The notes beneath the pieces are model-generated. The model saw only the letters and a program-made list of their open reading frames with translations, did no database searches and was not told the origin of the DNA. Of a stretch of 10,825 nt of DNA, positions 5,926 through 10,825 are shown piece by piece; the stretch's first letter is position 1; the number at the start of each line of letters is the position of its first letter. The translations under genes and the position numbers were made by a program. Source of the DNA: JAFGED01 sp964551295 (GTDB lineage Bacteria; Chloroflexota; Anaerolineae; B4-G1); contig CAZKDJ010000142.1 in assembly GCA_964551295.1 (NCBI GenBank), forward strand, positions 1 through 10,825, in the 5' to 3' direction.

Positions 5926-5983
5926 GTAGGTCACGCTATCAGCGTGACGCTGCGGGCGTCGTCACGTTATTAACGTGACCTAC
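5926..5983. repeat. 58-bp compound palindrome made of two hairpins
   Basis: Outer arms GTAGGTCACG (5926-5935) and CGTGACCTAC (5974-5983) are perfect inverted repeats. Inside are two self-complementary hairpins: GTCACGCT-ATC-AGCGTGAC (5930-5948) and GTCACGTT-ATT-AACGTGAC (5961-5979), with a 12-nt GC-rich centre between them. The two inner stems differ, yet each is perfectly paired. The element lies in the predicted leader of the kinase mRNA, 22 nt upstream of its ATG. Confidence 0.85.
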
Positions 5984-5999
5984 ATCTTGGTTGTTGAAG

Positions 6000-6014
6000 G
6001 TGAACGCAGTTCAC
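6000..6014. repeat. GTGAAC-GCA-GTTCAC short hairpin, right copy
   Basis: Perfect six-base arms around GCA. It follows the CCTAC end of the 58-bp palindrome by 16 nt and matches the copy at 4304-4318 on the other side of the kinase gene. The spacer preceding it (CCTACATCTTGG... against CCTACATTTCGT...) is also partly conserved, so hairpin plus spacer form one repeat unit. Confidence 0.75.
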
Positions 6015-6034
6015 GGTTACTCCCTCGAGAATAT

Positions 6035-6061
6035 GTAGGGCAAGTTGCCAACTTGCCCTAC
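6035..6061. repeat. 27-nt perfect hairpin, loop GCC
   Basis: Twelve-base arms GTAGGGCAAGTT (6035-6046) and AACTTGCCCTAC (6050-6061) surround GCC with no mismatch. Compared with 4262-4288, the five inner positions of each arm differ by paired changes while the outer arms and loop are kept. No T-run follows on either strand. Confidence 0.85.
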
Positions 6062-6079
6062 ATCGGCGCACTTTGTCTA

Positions 6080-6092
6080 CACGCTTCGCGTG
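6080..6092. repeat. CACGC-TTC-GCGTG short hairpin
   Basis: Five-base perfect arms around TTC, 18 nt after the CCTAC end of the preceding hairpin. It therefore occupies the place of the second hairpin in the two-hairpin repeat units seen at 4262-4318 and 5926-6014. It lies at about the predicted transcription start of the kinase gene. Confidence 0.55.
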
Positions 6093-6096
6093 CCCT

Positions 6097-6125
6097 ATTA
6101 TACCCGGACTGGCCTCGTTTGTCGA
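6097..6125 (-). promoter_or_regulatory. promoter of the histidine kinase gene
   Basis: On the minus strand TCGACA (6125-6120), one base from the -35 consensus, and a perfect TATAAT (6102-6097) are 17 bp apart. Transcription would start near 6090, giving a leader of about 185 nt that contains the hairpins at 6035-6061, 6000-6014 and 5926-5983. Confidence 0.7.
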
Positions 6126-6201
6126 TTAAGGAGAAGTTACAGTTGGATGACGGTCTGGAGGGGTTTCCCACGCCGAGGAGGCGATTTCACCCCCCTCCTA
6201 A

Positions 6202-6222
6202 CCTCCCCCATCGAGGGGGAGG
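6202..6222. repeat. CCTCCCCC/GGGGGAGG hairpin repeat
   Basis: Eight-base arms CCTCCCCC (6202-6209) and GGGGGAGG (6215-6222) surround ATCGA. It lies in the divergent gap between the kinase and synthetase genes, outside both predicted transcripts. C-rich stretches flank it on the left (CCCCCCTCC at 6190-6198). This is a common style of dispersed bacterial intergenic repeat. No T-run follows. Confidence 0.65.
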
Positions 6223-6270
6223 AACGTGCATTATCCGAAAGCGTGAACCGCATCCTGGTTTTGGTTCGCG

Positions 6271-6300
6271 TTGGCAATTTTTCCCATCCTCTGATACAAT
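6271..6300 (+). promoter_or_regulatory. promoter of the acyl-CoA synthetase gene
   Basis: TTGGCA (6271-6276) and TACAAT (6295-6300) are 18 bp apart. The predicted start near 6307 leaves a leader of about 20 nt, with AGGAGG (6316-6321) 5 nt before the GTG start at 6327. Confidence 0.65.
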
Positions 6301-6326
6301 CGAGATAGCTGCAACAGGAGGCCACA

Positions 6327-8411
6327 GTGGACAGAATCTTTTATCCCGACAGTTTGGTCGTTATTGGCGCCTCGGATAAACCCGATAATTTGGCGGCCAA
6401 CATCATCGCCAACCTGCAGAGATTCGATTACGGCGGCGACGTTTACGCGGTGGGGTTGCACGGCGGCGAGGTGCACGGCGTCCCCCTCCTCACCTCTGTG
6501 GATGCCCTGCCCGATGGCGTCGACCTGGCCGTGATCCTGACGCCGGCGGCGACGGTGCCCAGCCTGCTGGAGACCTGTGGCGAGAAGGGCATCCTGCGGG
6601 CAGTGATCGAGTCGGGCGGATTCTCCGAGTTCTCGGAGGAGGGGGAGGAGCTGGAGAGGCAAGTATGCGAGGTGGCCCGCCGATGGTCCATCCGCTTCGT
6701 GGGTCCCAATTGCATCAGCGCGGTCAATATGGAGAACGGGCTGTGCCTGCCCTTTGTCTCTTTCGACGAAGGGGCCTTCAAACGCGGGCCGGTCTCGGTG
6801 CTGGCGCAGAGCGGGGGCATCTCGATCACGTACCTGCTGATGCTCAGCGAGGCCGGGCTGGGGATCAACAAGGTCGTCAGCATGGGCAACAAGGCCAACC
6901 TGGATGAGGTGGACTTTTTGTCCTACCTGCTGCGCGACCCCGGCACGGAGGTGATCATCCTCTACCTGGAGAGCATCGAGGAGGGCCGCCGCCTGATCGA
7001 GCTGGCCGCCACGTCGCCCAAACCGATCATCGTGCACAAGACGAACATCGCCCAGGCCAGTGCCGAGATTGCCTTTTCGCACACAGGGGCGCTGGCCAAC
7101 GACGACCAGATTGTCAGCATGGCTCTGCGACAGGCAGGGATCGCCCGGGCGCTCAGCTTTGACGACGCGGTGACGCTGGCGCAGGGATTCGCGCTGCCGC
7201 CGGTGCGGGGCAGGAACTTGGTCGTCATCTCGCGCACCGGCGGGCACGCGGTGGTGGCCGCCGACGCCGCCGAGACCAATGGCTTTCGCCTCATGCCCAT
7301 CTCCGAGGATGTCCTGGAAGACGTGCGCAGCATGTTCCGCGCCGATGTTATCGCGCTCACCAATCCGCTCGACCTGGGGCCCATCTTTGACTTTGGCCTA
7401 TACGGTCCCATCGTCGGCAAGTGCCTGTGCGTCCTCGACCCCGACGCGGTGGTAGTGGTCCATACCTACAGCTCCGGCCCCGAGGCCGAAAGCTCGCACG
7501 AGCTGGCCCGCCAACTGGGCGAGCTGGCCCGCACGATGTACAGGCCGGTGGCCTTTTGTCCCTTTGCGCCACGGTCGGAGGTTGCATTGCTCCAACGCGA
7601 GATGGGATACCCGATATTCACCCAGCTCGAAGCGGCGATGCGGGCGCTGGCCGCCTCGCGAGAGAGATCTTTTCATCCGGCGCGGCTGTTCCCGCTGCCA
7701 CCGCCTCCTACCCGGCGTCCCCATGAGGTGGAAAAGCTGCTGACCCGTGACGGCGTGCTGACGACGGACACGGCCCTTGGACTGTGCGCCGCCTATGATA
7801 TCCCCGTCGCCGAATGGGCCGTGGTGGATAACGTCGAGGGGGCGCTGATCGCTGCCGGCAGCATGGAATATCCGGTGGCGCTCAAGGTGCTCTCGCCAGA
7901 TGTCACACACAAGTCGGACGTGGGCGGCGTGGCGCTCAACGTCGACGGCCCGGAGACGCTGCGGGAAGAGTTTGCCGCACTGATGGAGCAGTTGGAGACC
8001 CAGGCACCCGAAGCGCACCTGGGAGGCGTGCTCGTGCAGCGCATGTTCCCCGGCGGGCGGGAAGTGATCCTGGGCGGCAAGCGCGATCCCAGCTTTGGGC
8101 CGGTGGTGGTATTCGGGTCGGGCGGGATACACGCCGAGGTTTTCGAGGACATCGTGTTTCGCCTGGCGCCGCTGACGCGCGACGCGGCCAGCGAGATGAT
8201 CTCCGAGGTGCGGGGCTTTCGCCTGCTGCGCGGCGTGCGCGGCGATCGGCCGGCCGACGTGGAGGCGGTGGTCGAGGTGCTGCTGGCTCTCTCGCGGCTG
8301 ATGGTCGAGTGCCCCGAGGTAGCCGAGATCGACGTCAACCCCGTGCTCGTGTTCGAGGAGGGCGCGATGGCGGTGGACGCGCGGGCAGTGATGAGGGGCA
8401 AAAATACTTGA
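6327..8411 (+). CDS. acetate/acyl-CoA ligase (ADP-forming), fused alpha-beta subunits
   Basis: Enzymes of this family convert acyl-CoA, ADP and phosphate to the free acid, CoA and ATP, conserving energy at the end of acid-forming fermentation; the reverse activates acids. The 694-residue length fits fused alpha-beta forms. Domains in order: CoA-binding Rossmann region (about 1-130, with VVIGASDKPDNLAAN), succinyl-CoA-ligase-like domains (about 140-440, with FVGPNC, AQSGGI, GNKANLDEVDFL and SHTGAL), a Pro-rich linker near 455-465, then an ATP-grasp region (about 475-690, with HKSDVGGVALN, FGSGGI and DVNPVLVF). Predicted phosphohistidines are His252 (SHTG) and, by analogy with the beta subunit, His528 (HKSDVGG). 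The start is GTG with AGGAGG 5 nt upstream. It has its own promoter and is flanked by unrelated genes. No C-terminal acetyltransferase domain is present, so it is not a Pat-type regulator. Acyl-chain preference cannot be told from sequence. Confidence 0.92.
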   Translation: MDRIFYPDSLVVIGASDKPDNLAANIIANLQRFDYGGDVYAVGLHGGEVHGVPLLTSVDALPDGVDLAVILTPAATVPSLLETCGEKGILRAVIESGGFSEFSEEGEELERQVCEVARRWSIRFVGPNCISAVNMENGLCLPFVSFDEGAFKRGPVSVLAQSGGISITYLLMLSEAGLGINKVVSMGNKANLDEVDFLSYLLRDPGTEVIILYLESIEEGRRLIELAATSPKPIIVHKTNIAQASAEIAFSHTGALANDDQIVSMALRQAGIARALSFDDAVTLAQGFALPPVRGRNLVVISRTGGHAVVAADAAETNGFRLMPISEDVLEDVRSMFRADVIALTNPLDLGPIFDFGLYGPIVGKCLCVLDPDAVVVVHTYSSGPEAESSHELARQLGELARTMYRPVAFCPFAPRSEVALLQREMGYPIFTQLEAAMRALAASRERSFHPARLFPLPPPPTRRPHEVEKLLTRDGVLTTDTALGLCAAYDIPVAEWAVVDNVEGALIAAGSMEYPVALKVLSPDVTHKSDVGGVALNVDGPETLREEFAALMEQLETQAPEAHLGGVLVQRMFPGGREVILGGKRDPSFGPVVVFGSGGIHAEVFEDIVFRLAPLTRDAASEMISEVRGFRLLRGVRGDRPADVEAVVEVLLALSRLMVECPEVAEIDVNPVLVFEEGAMAVDARAVMRGKNT

Positions 8412-8436
8412 CGAAACGGGGCTTTTACATTACAAT
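8408..8436 (+). promoter_or_regulatory. sigma70-type promoter of ffh, overlapping the upstream stop codon
   Basis: TTGACG (8408-8413) and TACAAT (8431-8436) are 17 bp apart. The TGA stop of the synthetase gene (8409-8411) is part of the -35 box. Transcription would begin near 8443, giving a leader of about 200 nt before ffh. Confidence 0.75.
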
Positions 8437-8497
8437 CGCCCAGGCTATAGCAAGCGCGTGACGCGGAGCGGCGCGGTCGTTCCTTTATCGTAACCGC

Positions 8498-8616
8498 TCA
8501 CCGCAGAGTTCACTGAGAAATTCTTTTTGGCCGCAGAGAAGTCACTTGCTTCTCTGCAAAAACAGAAAAACACTGCGTCCGGGCGGTCTTTGCCCGCTTT
8601 GGCGTCTCGGCGGTGA
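8498..8616. repeat. 119-bp palindrome-ended element in the ffh leader
   Basis: TCACCGCAGAG (8498-8508) and CTCGGCGGTGA (8606-8616) are inverted at 10 of 11 positions. Inside is an 8-bp perfect hairpin, GCAGAGAA (8533-8540) with TTCTCTGC (8550-8557), and a shorter GGGCGG/TGCCCG pairing near 8581-8596. The ends resemble the CACCGCAGAG...-type dispersed intergenic repeats found in many bacteria. It fills most of the 235-nt gap between the synthetase and ffh. I see no intrinsic terminator, 4.5S RNA signature or riboswitch here. Confidence 0.5.
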
Positions 8617-8646
8617 AATTAGGGCCTGGTTAAGCAGGTACCCTTT

Positions 8647-9975
8647 ATGTTTGAAAATCTGACCGAAAAACTCCAGGCGGTCTTTAAGCGGCTGGGCAAG
8701 CGCGGGACCCTGCGCGAAGGCGACGTGGACGAAGGGTTGCGCGAGATTCGCCTGGCCCTGCTGGAAGCCGACGTACATTACAAAGTCGTCAAGGACTTTA
8801 TCGCGCGCGTGCACGAGAAGGCCATCGGCGCTGAGATCACCAAGAGCCTCAGGCCCGAGCAACAGATCGTCAAGATCGTCCACCAGGAATTGATCGAGAC
8901 GCTGGGCGAGCCAGGGCGGCTGGAGCTGACCGGCCCCGCGCCCCACGTCATCATGTTGGTGGGCCTGCAGGGCTCGGGCAAAACGACGACGGCGGCCAAG
9001 CTGGCGCTGCAGCTTAGGCAGACGGGGCACTTGCCCCTGATGGTCGCCGGCGACACGTATCGCCCGGCCGCCATCACGCAGCTAGAGGTGTTGGGCCGCC
9101 AACTGGAGCTGCCGGTGCACAGCGAGGGGCAAAACGTCCCGCCGCCCAAGATCTGCGCTGACGGCGTCCGCGAGGCGCGCCGCCGGGGCAGCGACGTGGT
9201 CATCCTGGATACCGCCGGCCGCCTGCAGATCGATGACGAGATGATGGCCGAGTTGGAGGCCGTCAAGAAGGCGGCCAAGCCGGTGGAGACGCTCCTGGTG
9301 GCCGACGCCATGACGGGCCAGGAGGCGGTCAACGTCGCGGGCGGCTTTCACCAGCGCATCGGCTTGACCGGGCTGATCCTGACCAAGGTGGACGGCGACG
9401 CCCGGGGCGGCGCGGCCATCAGCATGCGGGCCGTCACCGGTGTCCCGATCAAGTTCCTGGGCACGGGCGAGAAAATCGACGCGCTGGAGGCATTCTATCC
9501 CGACCGATTGGCCTCCCGCATCCTGGGGATGGGGGACGTGCTCACGCTGATCGAGCGGGCCGAGTCCGCCTTCGACGAGGAGCAGGCCGAGCGTATGGAG
9601 CGCAAGCTGCGCGAGGCCAGCTTTACGCTGGAGGATTTCCTGGAGCAGTTCCAGCAGATCAAGCAGATGGGGCCGTTGAGCCAACTGCTGGACATGGTGC
9701 CGGGGATGGGGCAATTGGCTCCCAACCTATCGGCCGAGGTCACCGACGAGCAGCTCAAGCGCATCGAGGCGATTATTCTCTCGATGACGCCGGAGGAACG
9801 CCGCAAGCCCAAGATCATCGACGGCAGCCGCAAGAGACGCATCGCCCAGGGCAGCGGCACGAGCGTCCAAGAGGTCAACGCCCTGCTGAACCAATTCCGC
9901 CAGATGCAAAAGATGCTCAAGCAACTGGGGAAGGGGAAGCGTGGCATGAGAGGATTGACGAGATTGTTTGGATAA
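8647..9975 (+). CDS. ffh: signal recognition particle protein Ffh (SRP54)
   Basis: Ffh binds 4.5S RNA and hydrophobic signal sequences on nascent chains and, with FtsY, delivers ribosomes to the membrane by GTP hydrolysis. The 442-residue length is normal. The N domain covers about 1-95. The G domain (about 96-295) carries GLQGSGKTTT (106-115), DTYRPAA (136-142; DVYRPAA is more usual), DTAGR (188-192), TKVD (246-249) and GTGEK (272-276). The methionine-rich M domain (about 320-442) has QMGPLSQLLDMVPGM and the RNA-binding helix-turn-helix with RIAQGSGTSVQEVNALL. The C-terminal end (KGKRGMRGLTRLFG) is basic. ATG follows only a weak AGG 8 nt upstream. It opens the conserved cluster ffh-rpsP-khpA, which in many bacteria continues to rimM and trmD. 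Confidence 0.97.
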   Translation: MFENLTEKLQAVFKRLGKRGTLREGDVDEGLREIRLALLEADVHYKVVKDFIARVHEKAIGAEITKSLRPEQQIVKIVHQELIETLGEPGRLELTGPAPHVIMLVGLQGSGKTTTAAKLALQLRQTGHLPLMVAGDTYRPAAITQLEVLGRQLELPVHSEGQNVPPPKICADGVREARRRGSDVVILDTAGRLQIDDEMMAELEAVKKAAKPVETLLVADAMTGQEAVNVAGGFHQRIGLTGLILTKVDGDARGGAAISMRAVTGVPIKFLGTGEKIDALEAFYPDRLASRILGMGDVLTLIERAESAFDEEQAERMERKLREASFTLEDFLEQFQQIKQMGPLSQLLDMVPGMGQLAPNLSAEVTDEQLKRIEAIILSMTPEERRKPKIIDGSRKRRIAQGSGTSVQEVNALLNQFRQMQKMLKQLGKGKRGMRGLTRLFG

Positions 9976-9976
9976 T

Positions 9977-10066
9977 TGTTGGCAAACTGGTAAATTGGTA
10001 GACTGGTACAGTTCACCAATCTACCAACCACCAATTTACCAATCTACCAACTACCAATTTACCAAC
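9977..10066. repeat. ACCAA-based tandem and inverted repeat between ffh and rpsP
   Basis: Two adjacent 23-bp copies (10016-10038 and 10039-10061) differ at one position. Finer structure is seven ACCAA pentamers separated by two or three pyrimidines. The left part (about 9978-10008) holds the complementary TTGG/CTGG series, so that GGTAGACTGGT pairs with ACCAATCTACC at 10 of 11 positions around a 7-nt loop, with a 7-nt bulge if the pairing is extended. The element fills nearly the whole 102-nt gap and would be in the ffh-rpsP transcript, ending just before the rpsP ribosome site. Confidence 0.75.
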
Positions 10067-10077
10067 TCAGGAGGAAT

Positions 10078-10680
10078 ATGGTCAAGCTTCGACTGCGCCG
10101 CGTAGGCGCTAAGAAACAGACGAGTTATCGGATCGTGGCAACTGACTCACGGTCTCCGCGTGATGGCCGCTTCATCGAGGTCGTCGGCTTTTATAACCCG
10201 CGTACCGAGCCGGAGACGGTGCGGATCAAAGAGGATCGCGCGCTGCACTGGCTGAGCGTCGGGGCGCAGCCCTCTGACGCGGTGGCCCGGCTGTTGAAAA
10301 AGATGGGCACGCTGGATCGCTTCGAGCGGCTCAAGCAGGGCGAGTCTATAGAGGCCCTGGTGGCTGAGGCGGAGGCCGCTGCTGAAGCCACACCCGAGAT
10401 CAGCCCCAAAACCCAACGAGAAGCCGTGGCGGAGAAGGAGACGGAGCCTGAGGCAGAGCCTGAGGCCGCGGAGCCAGAGGAGGCTGAGGCAGAGATAGGG
10501 GAACCTGAGGCAGAGGAGCCCGAAGCCGAAGCTGAAGCGGCACCTGAAGCCGAGGTGGCCGCCGAGGCGGGCGAAGAAGAGGCTCAAGAAGAGGCTCAAG
10601 AAGAGGCTCAAGAAGAGGCTCAAGAAGAGAAGGAAGAAGAAAGCGATACGGACGAAGAGAAAGACGAGTCGGAGGCGTAA
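10078..10680 (+). CDS. rpsP: 30S ribosomal protein S16 with a long acidic C-terminal extension
   Basis: S16 binds 16S rRNA early in 30S assembly. Residues 1-90 form a standard S16 domain (MVKLRLRRVGAKKQTSYRIV, DSRSPRDGRFIEVVGFYNP, GAQPSDAVARLLKK). Typical S16 proteins are 75-100 residues; this one has 200. The extra part, from about residue 93, is low-complexity and strongly acidic: 42 of the last 100 residues are Glu, most others Ala or Pro, with EEAQ repeated four times near 167-182. This tail is expected to be disordered. AGGAGGA lies about 4 nt before ATG, an excellent ribosome site. The frame remains open without interruption to TAA at 10680. The tail could be a lineage-specific extension of S16 or have grown by slippage of the repeated DNA. 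Its role is unknown. Confidence 0.95.
   Translation: MVKLRLRRVGAKKQTSYRIVATDSRSPRDGRFIEVVGFYNPRTEPETVRIKEDRALHWLSVGAQPSDAVARLLKKMGTLDRFERLKQGESIEALVAEAEAAAEATPEISPKTQREAVAEKETEPEAEPEAAEPEEAEAEIGEPEAEEPEAEAEAAPEAEVAAEAGEEEAQEEAQEEAQEEAQEEKEEESDTDEEKDESEA
10576..10623 (+). repeat. 12-bp in-frame tandem repeat, four perfect copies
   Basis: GAAGAGGCTCAA occurs at 10576, 10588, 10600 and 10612 with no mismatch, encoding EEAQ each time, and is followed by a partial copy. The identity at silent positions points to recent slippage and suggests that copy number varies without breaking the frame. Confidence 0.9.
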
Positions 10681-10772
10681 ATCGTTCTCCGCCGTGTGGA
10701 CTTGGCACCCACGCTGTGTGTTCACACTTTGAACAAGCGCATCAACATCATCTAGCCGAGGGAGAGATAACC

Positions 10773-10825
10773 ATGACTTCGTTAAAGGAACTCGTTGAAT
10801 TCATCGCCAAGTCGATTGTGGATGA
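10773..10825 (+). CDS. khpA: KH-domain RNA-binding protein KhpA, N-terminus only
   Basis: Only 17 codons are in the window, reading MTSLKELVEFIAKSIVD. This matches the N-terminus of KhpA (YlqC) proteins, which typically begin with KELVEYIAK.LVD. The family are small (about 75-80 residues) KH-domain RNA-binding proteins that pair with KhpB and influence cell division and RNA in Gram-positive bacteria. The position right after rpsP is the usual one for khpA, which strengthens the call. GAGGGAGAG ends 6 nt before ATG. The 92-nt gap after rpsP shows only a weak GTGTG/CACAC pairing near 10716-10727 and no promoter I would defend. Confidence 0.85.
   Translation, partial: MTSLKELVEFIAKSIVD

Noticed and set aside
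5905..5934. Upstream GTG start for the kinase
   Set aside because: The added ten codons fall in the palindromic repeat, no ribosome site precedes them, and receiver domains normally begin close to the ATG at 5904.
6190..6222. Transposon end or attachment site at the C-rich hairpin
   Set aside because: No target duplication, no matching second end and no recombinase gene in the window.
6231..7247. 338-codon minus-strand ORF opposite the synthetase
   Set aside because: It overlaps the synthetase promoter and the conserved CoA-binding domain; composition is typical of an antisense frame.
8437..8646. 4.5S/SRP RNA gene or riboswitch before ffh
   Set aside because: I looked for the GGAAGCAG-type tetraloop and asymmetric loop signatures and for known riboswitch cores and found none; the structure is explained by palindromic repeats.

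Overview
The window looks like a chromosomal segment from a GC-rich bacterium, most likely a member of Chloroflexota (Anaerolineae-like). This is an inference from gene style, not a proven placement: a Chloroflexota-type small TPR protein, a cytosolic REC-GAF-histidine kinase, a fused ADP-forming acyl-CoA synthetase, and intergenic DNA crowded with palindromic repeats. Core genes (comEC, kinase, synthetase, ffh, rpsP) are GC-rich. Starts are usually preceded by GGAGG-like Shine-Dalgarno sequences, and several clean -35/-10 promoters of the housekeeping sigma type are visible.

Layout. Positions 1-2066 (minus) hold most of comEC, the DNA-uptake channel gene, running off the left edge. Upstream of it on the same strand is a lower-GC accessory stretch: a retropepsin-like aspartic protease gene (2128-2511) overlapping by 4 nt a ribbon-helix-helix/DUF5678-like gene (2508-2879), then what looks like the wreck of a toxin-antitoxin pair (antitoxin-like ORF 2953-3096 and a RelE-like N-terminal remnant just after it). 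A promoter at 3127-3154 serves this strand. A divergent promoter at 3228-3256 serves a two-gene plus-strand operon, a small TPR protein and a DUF6232-like membrane protein (3296-3989).

The middle, 3990-6326, is a REC-GAF-HisKA-HATPase signalling kinase gene (minus, 4324-5904) flanked on both sides by palindromic repeats. These are a 22-bp tandem array of imperfect palindromes, paired hairpin modules that share outer arms but have compensating changes in inner arms, and two copies of a GGTTGGGT-type inverted repeat. Much of the upstream set lies inside the predicted kinase mRNA leader.

The right half is plus strand. A stand-alone fused NDP(ADP)-forming acyl-CoA synthetase (6327-8411) probably makes ATP from acyl-CoA by substrate-level phosphorylation. 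Then comes a translation and secretion cluster in the widely conserved order ffh (8647-9975), rpsP (10078-10680), khpA (from 10773, cut by the window edge). The ffh promoter overlaps the synthetase stop codon, its roughly 200-nt leader holds a palindromic element, and the ffh-rpsP gap is almost wholly an ACCAA-based repeat able to fold back on itself. Ribosomal protein S16 carries an unusual glutamate-rich C-terminal tail of about 100 residues.

I see no rRNA, tRNA, CRISPR array, prophage or complete insertion sequence. The parts most worth a second look are the palindrome families around the kinase, the protease/DUF5678 pair beside a decayed toxin-antitoxin locus, and the S16 tail.
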